Shown piece by piece: positions 7,955 to 16,719 of a DNA stretch of 64,000 nt. Position 1 is the first letter of the stretch, and every line of letters starts with the position of its first letter. Source of the DNA: Candidatus Sacchlamyda saccharinae (GTDB lineage: Bacteria > Chlamydiota > Chlamydiia > Chlamydiales > Rhabdochlamydiaceae). The position numbers were made by a program, and so were the translations under genes. The DNA lies in contig JAUHQI010000004.1 of the NCBI GenBank assembly GCA_030408505.1, positions 620,001 through 684,000 of the forward strand, read 5' to 3'. Under the pieces are notes generated by a model. It ran no database searches and had not been told where the DNA came from. It worked only from the letters and a program-made list of their open reading frames with translations.

Positions 7955-8836
7955 TCAAGTCTCCTCTATAAAAGCAAGTTGTGGGATGCGCAGGTCGATC
8001 ACTTTTTTGGGGTGGACGACCTGGCTTCCATTGGTGTCTAGAGTGAGTTCCTGTCTCTCTTTTTCGAGGAGCTGCTCGCGCAGTTTTAGGTAGTTGGCCA
8101 GCTCCTGGGCGTAGTTCTTTGTCGAGAGGCGGATGAGTCGAGGGAAGATGTAATGCACTTCTTGTTGGCGATGGGTGATAAGTAGTTCGTCTTCTGCATA
8201 GAGGACAATTTCGCGGCGGCCCAAGCTCTCTTCAAAGGCGTTGGAGACGTCGATGCGCCGGACATTGAATAGGTCTTGCACGATGGGGCCGCTAAGGGTT
8301 TGAAGGAGGTCAAAGGCTAGATCGATCTTTTCTCCTTTGAGCGGCTCTTTGAAGAGAAGATCTTTGCCAAGGCCAAGATAAATCGCAGGGAGTTTCTTGG
8401 GGCTAAAGAAGGGTGCAACGGGAAATGGGACTCGATCTTCGTCTAAAGCAACGTTTTCAAAATCATAGAGAAAGCAAGCGGGTTGGCGAGTTGTGTAATC
8501 GACATAAAGGACCCCCGGTTGTTTGAACTTCACTTCTGCCTCTTTGATCACAGGTGAAGAGAGGAGGCTCTTTTTGGCTTGCTTAAGGTCAAATTCTGAG
8601 CTCAGCGTGGGATGTTCATTACAGAGGCCAAGGAGCTCGACGAGATATGCTGTTTTGAGTGCTTCCTTCTGAGGCCCGGTCTGAACAATTGCTTGGAGGG
8701 GGGTTTCGTAATCAAGCGTTGAGGTTTTTTTCCAATAGGCATAACCCTTGACGCCAAGGAAAAAGGCAGCATTGATGAGGACCGCTGAGGTAAAGATCCA
8801 AATGAGAGCTCTAGCAAGGGTGAATTTTTTTTTCAT
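7955..8836 (-). CDS. ftsQ: Cell division protein FtsQ
   Basis: This 293-residue bitopic membrane protein has a short basic cytoplasmic tail (KKKFTLARA). One membrane segment follows at residues about 9-30 (ALIWIFTSAVLINAAFFLG). The extracytoplasmic domain includes a POTRA-like part (DLKQAKKSLLSSPVIKEAEV) and the later beta domain (NVRRIDVSNAF). FtsQ links the divisome to septal peptidoglycan synthesis, and position directly after murC supports the call. It overlaps murC by 4 nt. No ftsA or ftsZ follows, as expected in Chlamydiae, which divide without FtsZ. Confidence 0.85.
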   Translation of the reverse strand: MKKKFTLARALIWIFTSAVLINAAFFLGVKGYAYWKKTSTLDYETPLQAIVQTGPQKEALKTAYLVELLGLCNEHPTLSSEFDLKQAKKSLLSSPVIKEAEVKFKQPGVLYVDYTTRQPACFLYDFENVALDEDRVPFPVAPFFSPKKLPAIYLGLGKDLLFKEPLKGEKIDLAFDLLQTLSGPIVQDLFNVRRIDVSNAFEESLGRREIVLYAEDELLITHRQQEVHYIFPRLIRLSTKNYAQELANYLKLREQLLEKERQELTLDTNGSQVVHPKKVIDLRIPQLAFIEET

Positions 8837-10179
8837 ACCAACTTCTTTAAGAGAGCAGGCCCTACAGCTGTGATATCTCCCGCTCCCATTGTTACGAGGA
8901 CGTCGCCTGGCTTTAGATGAGAAGAGAGATGGGTAATCAGGCCATCTCTTGCTACAAATTGGATAGCATTATACCCGTCGGCTTTTATCCGCTCTATAAC
9001 CATTTCAGGCGTCACGCCAGGTACTGGGGGTTCTTTTGCTGCGAAGATATCGGTTAAGATCACCTGATCCGCATACCGAAAAGACTCGGCAAAATCATCT
9101 AGACAATATTTTGTTCTGCTATAGCGATGCGGTTGAAAAGCGACAACGATCCGTCTACCTGTTAAAGCTTGTTTTAAGGCGCGCAAGGTTGCAAAAATCT
9201 CTGTTGGATGATGGGCATAGTCGTCGTACACTTCAATGCCGGCGCTCTCTCCTTTTTTTTCAGCCCTTCTACCAACCCCTTTAAAAGTTTTTAGACTCTG
9301 TCTAAGGGATTTTTCTGGGACATCGATCTGCAAGCCCATCCCGAAAGCGGCAGCAGCATTAAGGACGTTGTGCCCTCCAATCAAGGGGATTTCCAGCTGC
9401 TTAAAATGCTTTCCCTGAAAGGAAAGATCAAAATGCATGCTCCATTTTTCTTGATGGAAATTTTCGATTACAAGATCGGCTTTTCCAGAAAAGCCGTAGC
9501 TAAAACCTGGCAAATTAAGGGAGCGCAAGAGCATATCATCGTAGCACCAAAAAAAGTGTTTGGTTGATCCCACGGTGCTTGCAAACTGTTTAAACGCCTT
9601 TAGAAGAGCCTCCTCAGTTTTCCAATAATACATGTGGTCATGCTCGAGATTGGTAAGGATGGAGCCAAAACTAGTTAAATTTAAAAAACTCCCATCGCTC
9701 TCATCTGCCTCCACAGCAAAGTAAAATCCTTTGCCATAGTGACCATTGGAATCCAAGCCATTGAGATACCCTCCTAGTGCATATGAAGGGTCGAGCCCCG
9801 CTTCTATGAGGATGTGCGCTAAGAGCGAAGAGGTTGTTGTTTTACCGTGGGTACCCGCAACTAGTAGAGGGGCATACCCTTCCATGAGTTGTGAAAGGAG
9901 CTCTGAGCGGTGCAGCAAAGGGATGCCCATTTTTTTTGCATAAGCATATTCAGGATTCTCTTCAGGGATGTCTGTCGAAAAGACTACAGCGTTAGGCTTC
10001 TGGATATTTTTCGCATCATGGCCATGAGAAATCTGCGCCCCTTTGGCTTTTAGACTTTGTACAACCTGCGAGTCACAAATATCGCTACCCGAAACTTTCT
10101 CGCCTTTCTGCAGGAGGATGCGCGCTAAGGCGCTCATCCCTACTCCTCCGATCCCAATTAAGTGGTAATGTTTTTGCAT
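8833..10179 (-). CDS. murC: UDP-N-acetylmuramate--L-alanine ligase
   Basis: MurC adds L-Ala to UDP-MurNAc. The 448 residues show the N-terminal IGIGGVGMSALARILL Rossmann motif, the Mur-ligase P-loop GTHGKTTTSSLLAHIL (residues about 109-124), and the C-terminal DDYAHHPTEI and FQPHRYSRT motifs. In Chlamydia MurC is fused to D-Ala-D-Ala ligase (Ddl); here the protein ends at normal MurC length and no ddl follows. It overlaps murG by 22 nt and ftsQ by 4 nt. Confidence 0.97.
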   Translation of the reverse strand: MQKHYHLIGIGGVGMSALARILLQKGEKVSGSDICDSQVVQSLKAKGAQISHGHDAKNIQKPNAVVFSTDIPEENPEYAYAKKMGIPLLHRSELLSQLMEGYAPLLVAGTHGKTTTSSLLAHILIEAGLDPSYALGGYLNGLDSNGHYGKGFYFAVEADESDGSFLNLTSFGSILTNLEHDHMYYWKTEEALLKAFKQFASTVGSTKHFFWCYDDMLLRSLNLPGFSYGFSGKADLVIENFHQEKWSMHFDLSFQGKHFKQLEIPLIGGHNVLNAAAAFGMGLQIDVPEKSLRQSLKTFKGVGRRAEKKGESAGIEVYDDYAHHPTEIFATLRALKQALTGRRIVVAFQPHRYSRTKYCLDDFAESFRYADQVILTDIFAAKEPPVPGVTPEMVIERIKADGYNAIQFVARDGLITHLSSHLKPGDVLVTMGAGDITAVGPALLKKLV

Positions 10180-11201
10180 ACTTCTATTATGAGGGTTTTT
10201 AGTGGTTGTGATTGATGATTTTTTTCTTTCTGCAGACTCTCTCGCATCTGGATAAGTTTTCCCTTTGCCATTTCAAAGGTACTTGGCAAAGCATCAATTT
10301 CATCTTGATGCAATACAATGGCCCCGCCCCTATTTTCTAACACTTTTGCATTTTTGTATTGGTGATTTTCGGTAGACCCCGGCCAAGGCACGAGAATCGA
10401 GGGGGTGGTGAATTCAATGAGCTCACACAAAGTTCCCGCTCCTGACCTACAAAGGGCCAGATCCGACGCTTGAAAAGCAATGTCCATCCTCTCTTCAAAA
10501 GGCTTTACAACGGCGTTGATCCCTTTTGATGTGTATGCACGAGAAAGCTCTTCTGCCTTGCCACCCTTCCCACAAAAATGGAGCACCTGCACTCCATCAC
10601 TTAAAAGCTGAGCCGCTCGATTCAATACCTTCGCTCCTTGCGACCCACCAAAGATGAGCAAAGTAAACAGTTCTTGATCGAGACCATAATATTTTTTGGC
10701 CTCTTCCTTCGTCATGGGACTTTTCTTCGTTTGAGAAGGGATCGTTGCCAAGCGGGTTTTCCCCTTTAAGAGGCGAGCTGCTTCTTCATGCTGCAAAGCG
10801 CAAAAAATAGCCCTCTTAGAAAATAACCTGTTCACTTTTCCAGGATGAGCATTGGACTCGACAAGAATATACGGGATTCTTTTTAAGACTGCGGCGAGCA
10901 ATACCGGAAAGCTGTAAAAGCTGCCAAAGCCCACCACAAAATCGGGAGAAAAGCTTTTGAGGAGTCTTAGGCTCGCAAATGTCCCCATAAGGAGTTGCCA
11001 AACTGCCTTCACCGGATTGGCTCGGAAAGGGCTAGCTCCTTTGATTTCTTTGAAGGGAAAGGCCTCTTTTTCAAAAAAGGGATTGCCCCCAAGACGCCCT
11101 CCTGCAAACAAGATTTCATGCTCATGCAGGTCTTTTGCAAGCGCTTGCGCTGGAAATAAATGGCCACCCGTTCCGCCCACAGCCAGTATTATTCTAACCA
11201 T
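10158..11201 (-). CDS. murG: UDP-GlcNAc:lipid I N-acetylglucosaminyltransferase
   Basis: MurG makes lipid II from lipid I at the inner face of the membrane. This version (347 residues) has the glycine-rich AVGGTGGHLFPAQAL at the N terminus, FGGSQGAKVLN in the middle and SGAGTLCEL in the donor site. The start is taken as ATG 11201, which is preceded by AAAGGGG at a good distance and begins at the conserved strand. An in-frame start at 11231 lies inside ftsW. The chosen start overlaps the ftsW stop by 8 nt. Confidence 0.95.
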   Translation of the reverse strand: MVRIILAVGGTGGHLFPAQALAKDLHEHEILFAGGRLGGNPFFEKEAFPFKEIKGASPFRANPVKAVWQLLMGTFASLRLLKSFSPDFVVGFGSFYSFPVLLAAVLKRIPYILVESNAHPGKVNRLFSKRAIFCALQHEEAARLLKGKTRLATIPSQTKKSPMTKEEAKKYYGLDQELFTLLIFGGSQGAKVLNRAAQLLSDGVQVLHFCGKGGKAEELSRAYTSKGINAVVKPFEERMDIAFQASDLALCRSGAGTLCELIEFTTPSILVPWPGSTENHQYKNAKVLENRGGAIVLHQDEIDALPSTFEMAKGKLIQMRESLQKEKNHQSQPLKTLIIEVCKNITT

Positions 11202-12294
11202 GGGAAAGACCCCTTTGTTGTTTGGCTGCACTTAAGATCAAGCCCATTGCAATAAAGTTGACGAGCAACGAAGATCCCCCATGGGAAAAGAAGGGCAAGT
11301 TTGTCCCCTTACTTGGTAAGAGCCCCGAGACGACTCCCAGATTTAAAAAGGCTTGGAAGCAAATCAAAAAGGTTAGAACAGCAACCGTATAAAATCCTTC
11401 GGGTTTGGTTGATTTTGCTGCAATAGTAAAGCCCAGACCTCCAATGGTCATGTAAAGCATAATGAGCCCTAGCATCCCGATAAATCCGAACTCTTCAGCA
11501 AAAATCGCCGCAATATAATCACTTCTCGCCTCTGGCAGATAGTCCATCTTTTGCAGACTTTGCCCAATTCCTTTGCCTAGCAAGCCTCCCGAACCAGCAG
11601 CAATACGGGCTTGGTGGGGTTGGTGCCCCTTCCCCTTCAGATCGAGTTCTGGATTCAAGTAGATCTTGATCCGATCTCCCACGTGGCTCATCTGTGAGGC
11701 TGCCAAAACCCCAAGCACTACGCAAACACAAAGAGGGAGAAACCAATAGATCCATTTGATCCGCATCAAAATAAAGAGGATTAAAAGTGTTGCTAGAATA
11801 ATCGCCACCGTCCCGTTATCGGGTTCTATGAGAATCAACCCAATCGGAATGACTAAAGTGGCAATCAGTCGGAGGAAAGCTTTGAGGTCCATCCCTTTTT
11901 TGTACTTTAAGATCACGTGGATCGTATAGAGGGGCAGCAGATATTTGACAAACTCTGAAGGCTGCAAAGAGTTCCCAGCAATGTTGACCCAGCGATTGGC
12001 CCCATTGAGTTGTTGACCAATTCCCGGAACGAACACCAAAACGAGAAAGACCGTACCTAAAAGTAAAAACACGCCCGAGAGGCGCAGCACATTTTCGTAG
12101 CCTAGAAAAAACGTCCCCACAGCGCAGCACAGCGCCACAAAAGCGTAAGCCATCTGTTTTAAGAAAGCGTGGTGGGTACTTTTATCGAGGAGCCGATCGA
12201 GCACCTCTGCCGCGGTGGTATTGAAGACCATAAGAATCCCAATAGCAAACAGCAGAAAAGTAACTGTAACCAGACTTAGGCTATACTTATTCAT
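11194..12294 (-). CDS. ftsW: Lipid II polymerase of the SEDS family, FtsW
   Basis: A 366-residue polytopic SEDS glycosyltransferase that polymerises lipid II at the division site. Ten membrane segments are plausible. Family motifs include GANRWVNIAGNSLQPSEF, the periplasmic loop with HQARIAAGSGGLLGKGIG and AIFAEEFGFIG, and LPFFSHGGSSLL near the C terminus. It sits in the conserved order murD-nlpD-ftsW-murG and overlaps the LysM gene by 4 nt. In an FtsZ-less cell it would act with MreB-driven division machinery. Confidence 0.95.
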   Translation of the reverse strand: MNKYSLSLVTVTFLLFAIGILMVFNTTAAEVLDRLLDKSTHHAFLKQMAYAFVALCCAVGTFFLGYENVLRLSGVFLLLGTVFLVLVFVPGIGQQLNGANRWVNIAGNSLQPSEFVKYLLPLYTIHVILKYKKGMDLKAFLRLIATLVIPIGLILIEPDNGTVAIILATLLILFILMRIKWIYWFLPLCVCVVLGVLAASQMSHVGDRIKIYLNPELDLKGKGHQPHQARIAAGSGGLLGKGIGQSLQKMDYLPEARSDYIAAIFAEEFGFIGMLGLIMLYMTIGGLGFTIAAKSTKPEGFYTVAVLTFLICFQAFLNLGVVSGLLPSKGTNLPFFSHGGSSLLVNFIAMGLILSAAKQQRGLSHG

Positions 12295-12923
12295 CGAATA
12301 CGCAATTTGTCCCCAGGACGCAACCGTCTAGCTTTCTCTTCATTTAGATTATTAAGCTTGAGAAGCTCATCCACCTTCAACTGATTCTTTACCGCAATTG
12401 TCCAAGGGTTATCCCCTTGTTTTACTGTGTAAAATTGATCGCCTCCAGCAGCCTGAGTACTCTCCCCTCTCGCTGGAATCTTAAGAACTTGTCCGATTTG
12501 CAAAACCGTATTGGTGAGGTTATTTGCTGAGACAAGAGCATCCACACTCACACCATTAGCTCTAGCAATTTTATCCAATGAATCGCCTTTCTTGACCGTG
12601 ACTTGATTACCTGTTGCAAGTGGCTTCTTCTTTTCAACAGGAGCTGCCGCTTTTGTGATCGCTTCAAGCTCTTTTGCAAAATCAATCGCTTTAGGTGCCT
12701 TGTCTTCTTTCGCTGTAAATTCTTGAAGAACTTGGTCGATCTCATCCCCTGTTTTGGCGACTTTTTTTGGAGCTTCCACAATCGGGATCGACTGCAATTT
12801 TTCTACTTTATTCACAGCCGCTGCCACCTGTTTGTCTTCACGGGTCATGGCCGTTGCAAAGAGGGTGATCAAAAGGGCTGAGTTGACTACTACTGCTATT
12901 AGAATGGTGTCTTTACGTGTCAT
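12291..12923 (-). CDS. nlpD: LysM-repeat envelope protein (NlpD-like)
   Basis: This 210-residue protein has an N-terminal membrane anchor or uncleaved signal (ILIAVVVNSALLITLFA), an Ala/Lys-rich linker and two LysM domains. The first begins VTVKKGDSLDKIARANGVS and the second FYTVKQGDNPWTIAVKNQ; they should bind peptidoglycan. Unlike classical NlpD it has no M23 peptidase domain, so it is at most an amidase-activator-like or structural protein. The gene between murD and ftsW is in the same place as the Chlamydia gene annotated nlpD. Confidence 0.85.
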   Translation of the reverse strand: MTRKDTILIAVVVNSALLITLFATAMTREDKQVAAAVNKVEKLQSIPIVEAPKKVAKTGDEIDQVLQEFTAKEDKAPKAIDFAKELEAITKAAAPVEKKKPLATGNQVTVKKGDSLDKIARANGVSVDALVSANNLTNTVLQIGQVLKIPARGESTQAAGGDQFYTVKQGDNPWTIAVKNQLKVDELLKLNNLNEEKARRLRPGDKLRIR

Positions 12924-14045
12924 TTATGTTCTCCTTCGAACAAGCTTTTTAAACTCTTCACCCCGCTCCTCGTAATTGCGAAAAGCATCGAAACTCGCAC
13001 CGCCCGGGGAAAAAAGGACCGTCCCCGCCTCCTTGGCAAGATCCGCCGCCAGCTGGGTCGCCTGGCTTAAAAGTTCTACCTTGTGGACTTGATGACTTTG
13101 TAGCGCATCGGCGATTTTTTCGCGATCCTTTCCAAACACAATCACCTGATCGATCCACTCCCCCATCTCTGCAATAGGAGCAAAAGAAAGACCCTTGTCC
13201 TGCCCACCTAAAAGGAGAACCACCTTTTTTTGCAGAGTCCTTAGAGCGTGCACAACGGCAGAGACATTGGTGGCCTTGCTATCGTTATAATAACGAACGC
13301 CCTCAATCTCAGCGACAAATTCTAACCGATGCTCGGGTTTAGAAAAAGAGCTTAAAGCCTGAAAAAAAGTATTACCCTCCACACCAAAACGCTGACACAC
13401 AAGACGGGCCGCCTCAACGTTATCTCCTCTATAGGTCGTAAATACTCTATGGAAAAGATTCTTAGGCACACTCTCATGCAAAAGGAGCTCTCCCTCGTCT
13501 GTGACACAATCTTGGATCCTAGCTTTTGCCCCTGCATAAGCCTCCATACTCTGGTGCCAATCCAAATGATCTTCCTCAATGTTGAGGATCACACCCATAT
13601 CCAACACCTTCGCCTCTAAACTCTCTAACTGAAAAGAACTGAGCTCGACTACAAGAATCTCCCCTCCACCCACACAACTCGTCAGCGGCCTTCCCACATT
13701 GCCACAGGCAATGGCCTTCTTCCCACCATACCTCAAGCAATGTTCGATGAGCCTCACCACTGTCGTCTTCCCATTGGTTCCCGTTACCGCCACACAAGGT
13801 TGCTTTAGCCCCTCTAAAGCCAGCTGTGCCTCCCCCTTCATCGCAACACCGGCAATTCTGGCCCGCTCGCAAAGAGGATGATCTAGCCTAACACCCGGCG
13901 ATGGGACCACTAACGAAAACTCACCAAGATCGGCAATCTCCTGAGGCTCCTTGTCATCATAACAAGTGACCTCATACCCCTTCCCTTCCAAAAAAGTGCG
14001 GGCCGCCTGCCCGCTAATCCCTAGACCAATTACAAGAGCTTTCAT
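12924..14045 (-). CDS. murD: UDP-N-acetylmuramoyl-L-alanine--D-glutamate ligase
   Basis: MurD adds D-Glu to UDP-MurNAc-L-Ala. This 373-residue form begins KALVIGLGISGQAARTFL (UDP-binding Rossmann fold) and contains the P-loop GTNGKTTVVRLIEH, YNDSKATNVSAV, LLLGGQDKG and the C-terminal FSPGGASFD motif. The start is ATG 14045, overlapping the mraY stop as ATGA. An upstream in-frame start at 14129 would lie inside mraY and before the conserved strand. It is shorter than E. coli MurD but complete in motifs. Confidence 0.95.
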   Translation of the reverse strand: MKALVIGLGISGQAARTFLEGKGYEVTCYDDKEPQEIADLGEFSLVVPSPGVRLDHPLCERARIAGVAMKGEAQLALEGLKQPCVAVTGTNGKTTVVRLIEHCLRYGGKKAIACGNVGRPLTSCVGGGEILVVELSSFQLESLEAKVLDMGVILNIEEDHLDWHQSMEAYAGAKARIQDCVTDEGELLLHESVPKNLFHRVFTTYRGDNVEAARLVCQRFGVEGNTFFQALSSFSKPEHRLEFVAEIEGVRYYNDSKATNVSAVVHALRTLQKKVVLLLGGQDKGLSFAPIAEMGEWIDQVIVFGKDREKIADALQSHQVHKVELLSQATQLAADLAKEAGTVLFSPGGASFDAFRNYEERGEEFKKLVRRRT

Positions 14046-15256
14046 TGTATTTTTAGTGAGATGATGGCAACCATAGACAAAATCAATGCGATGATCCAAA
14101 ACCGCAAGACCACTTTTGTCTCTGGCCAACCTTTATATTCAAAATGGTGATGCAATGGACTGCAGAGAAAAATCCGCTTCTTCCCACAATAGCGATAGCT
14201 AAGCACTTGTAAGATGACCGATAGCGCCTCGACCACAAAAATCCCCCCGCAAAGGGCAAGCAAAAACTCTCTGCGCAAAAGCACCGCAGCAAGCCCCAGC
14301 ACCCCTCCAAGAGCAAGCGACCCCGTATCGCCCATAAACACCTGCGCGGGATACCCGTTGTACCACAAAAACCCAAGACAGGCTCCAATCATCGCAAAAA
14401 GATAGACTGCGATCTCACCGCTCCCCTCGACGTAGAGGATATTGAGATAGCGCGACATCTCGAGGTTATTGGAGAGAAAAGCAAATAGACCCAATACACC
14501 TGCAGACATCACTAAGGTCCCTGCGGCCAAACCATCGAGCCCATCGGTCAAGTTCACCGCGTTCGACGAGCCGGTAATCACAAAAATCGTAAAGAGCAGA
14601 CCCAAAATGAGCCCTGCACCACTCAAAACAAAAAACGCCCCCTTCTTAAACGGGAGAAAGTAGTGTGCCATATATTCGGTAGCATCTAACGTTTCAGTTG
14701 AAGTATAAACCTGCCTGTCTTCAATCTTATGCGTTTGCATCTTGGCCACTGGCGGATGGAAAAATCGCCCCTTTTCTAAACTGGCAGGGAACCAAATGAG
14801 ATAGACCCCAATGACCGCAGCTAAGAGGATCTGCAGACCAAATTTCTTTCTCGCTGAAAGCCCCTTCGCATTCTTATGCTTCATCTTCAGATAGTCATCA
14901 AAGCCGCCAAGCGCTCCCAAATAGATCGTCGTCACAAAAAAGAGCAGAGAATAAATGCTTGTTAAATCCATCCATAAGATCAGCGAGACAAGCATCGAGA
15001 ACAGAATTAAAATACCGCCCATCGTAGGGGTATTTTTTTTCTTTTTGTGTAGCTCCACGAGCACCGGACAATCCTCGACCCGAATCGACTGACCCGTCTT
15101 GAGTGCATACAACTTTCGAATGAAATAAGGCCCCACAAAAATAGTAATCAACAGAGTCGTAATAGCCGCAAGTAGCATCCTGGTTGATGAATAAGAAAAA
15201 GCGGCAGGGACATGCACGCCAAAATGCGATAGCAAACGGATCAACAGCAGTAACAT
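14042..15256 (-). CDS. mraY: Phospho-N-acetylmuramoyl-pentapeptide transferase
   Basis: MraY links phospho-MurNAc-pentapeptide to undecaprenyl phosphate, giving lipid I. This 404-residue membrane protein has the THTKKKNTPTMGG-type substrate loop (seen as HKKKKNTPTMGGIL), FDDYLKMKHKNAKGLSA, the catalytic NLTDGLDGLAAG and FMGDTGSLALGG, and the late HHHFEYKGWPE motif. Compared with about 360 residues in E. coli it carries an extra loop around residues 160-200. It directly follows murF. Confidence 0.96.
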   Translation of the reverse strand: MLLLLIRLLSHFGVHVPAAFSYSSTRMLLAAITTLLITIFVGPYFIRKLYALKTGQSIRVEDCPVLVELHKKKKNTPTMGGILILFSMLVSLILWMDLTSIYSLLFFVTTIYLGALGGFDDYLKMKHKNAKGLSARKKFGLQILLAAVIGVYLIWFPASLEKGRFFHPPVAKMQTHKIEDRQVYTSTETLDATEYMAHYFLPFKKGAFFVLSGAGLILGLLFTIFVITGSSNAVNLTDGLDGLAAGTLVMSAGVLGLFAFLSNNLEMSRYLNILYVEGSGEIAVYLFAMIGACLGFLWYNGYPAQVFMGDTGSLALGGVLGLAAVLLRREFLLALCGGIFVVEALSVILQVLSYRYCGKKRIFLCSPLHHHFEYKGWPETKVVLRFWIIALILSMVAIISLKIQ

Positions 15257-16573
15257 TTATTCTTTTAGGATTTCCCAGAGTTTTAAATAATTCGACCCCT
15301 TAATCAAAACCACATCTCCAGGCTTTGCAAAACTTGCCATCTTCTCTTTTGCCGCCGCGCCACTTACAAAAATTTCAGCACTCTTCCCATTTCTAGAAAA
15401 CTGCTCAGCTAAAGGCCTTGTCTTCTCTCCCACGCAAAAAAGGTGATCTACAGCATCAGCTGCGACCTTTCCCACTTCAGCGTGATAATGGTGAGAAGAG
15501 CTTCCCAAATCAGCCATCTCACCTAAAACAGCCAGCACCTTCCCCCCCTCTTTGGCCTTGGGTAACGCTTTAAGAGCTGCCACAGTAGAATGCGGATTAG
15601 CATTATAACAATCGTTGATAAAAGTGACACCGCCCCTTTCGATTTTTTCAAAACGCATCGAATAGGGCTTGCATTTCTTCGCCCCAGACGCAATATCCTT
15701 CCACGAAACACCCAAACTCCGAGCCACACAAACCGCTGCCAAAAAGTTCTCCTTCAAATGCGCAGCATCAAAAGAAAGTTCCACCGGGAGGCTGTCGTTG
15801 ATCTGCGCGCCGTCCATAACAAAATCGCCATCACGCACATCCGAAAAGTCTTCCTTCAGACCATAGATCCACTTAGGAGCCCCCTCATACAAGACACTCG
15901 CAAAGCTCGCCGCCTGCGCAGAAACAATACCGAGCCGCGTCTTTGGATGAGAAAAAATTTCTCCCTTGGCTTTCGCCACCGCCTCAAGCCCTCCTCGAAA
16001 ATCCTCAAGCCCTGCAGGGGCAATTTTGGTCACCATCGCAATGTCTGGCGGCGCCATCTCCACCAACTGCGAGATCTCACCGTGCCTGCCCATCCCCATC
16101 TCAAGAACAAGCACATCGTACTCCCCCTCTAAATTCAAAAGGGTAAGGGGCAACGTCAACTGCGTGTTCCAGTTTCCCGGAGTTTTTGCCACGCGATACT
16201 TCTGGGCCAATAGAGTCGCTGTAAACTCTTTTGTCGTCGTCTTACCCATCGAGCCCGTAATCGCAACGACCGTCTCCTTCCTATTCGAAAAAGCTACTTT
16301 TGCAAGCCTATGCAAAGCGTCGTTCACATCATCTACACGAAGCAAACAGAGCCCAAAGTCTTTTCCTGTATACTTCTTACTCACAACAGCAGCTAAAGCC
16401 CCATGCGCTGCTACCTCTTCCAAAAACTCATGCCCATCCACCTTCTCGCCACTAAGAGCAAAGAAAACCTCGCCCCTTTTGACCAGACGACTATCGATCG
16501 CAAACCCCTTAACCAGGGCATCCACCTCGCAGGGCCACCGAAGAATTTTAGCTATTTTCTTGAGATTCCACAT
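15257..16573 (-). CDS. murF: UDP-MurNAc-tripeptide--D-alanyl-D-alanine ligase
   Basis: MurF adds the D-Ala-D-Ala dipeptide to complete the muropeptide precursor. The 438 residues include FAIDSRLVKRGEVFFAL (MurE/F N-terminal domain), the P-loop GSMGKTTTKEFTATLL, the GNWNTQLTLPLTLL segment, INDCYNANPHS and a C-terminal LIKGSNYLKLWEI. It is the first gene of the minus-strand cell-wall run, abutting mraY with no spacer. Any promoter for the run should lie in 16574-16719, which is AT-rich and otherwise featureless. Confidence 0.96.
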   Translation of the reverse strand: MWNLKKIAKILRWPCEVDALVKGFAIDSRLVKRGEVFFALSGEKVDGHEFLEEVAAHGALAAVVSKKYTGKDFGLCLLRVDDVNDALHRLAKVAFSNRKETVVAITGSMGKTTTKEFTATLLAQKYRVAKTPGNWNTQLTLPLTLLNLEGEYDVLVLEMGMGRHGEISQLVEMAPPDIAMVTKIAPAGLEDFRGGLEAVAKAKGEIFSHPKTRLGIVSAQAASFASVLYEGAPKWIYGLKEDFSDVRDGDFVMDGAQINDSLPVELSFDAAHLKENFLAAVCVARSLGVSWKDIASGAKKCKPYSMRFEKIERGGVTFINDCYNANPHSTVAALKALPKAKEGGKVLAVLGEMADLGSSSHHYHAEVGKVAADAVDHLFCVGEKTRPLAEQFSRNGKSAEIFVSGAAAKEKMASFAKPGDVVLIKGSNYLKLWEILKE

Positions 16574-16719
16574 AAGGACCGATCATGGCAGATTTGGCCA
16601 TAGTTGCCAATAACTGCACTACATAACCGTAGCGATTTATAGTTTTTTATTGGGATATTCTCTTACCTTTGTTATCATCCTTTTTTTGAAACAACGTATA
16701 CACAAGAAACAAAATCTCA

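Noticed and set aside
7719-7958. 79-codon minus-strand frame running through cutA and the element
   Set aside because: It starts in the ftsQ end, is out of frame with cutA and consists mostly of element sequence, so it is not a gene.
15590-16613. Plus-strand open frames opposite murF (180 and 215 codons)
   Set aside because: They lie entirely opposite murF, which has all Mur-ligase motifs, and have no recognisable domain.
16574-16719. Possible riboswitch or RNA between murF and rhuM
   Set aside because: Only short imperfect inverted repeats are present and no conserved riboswitch core is visible.
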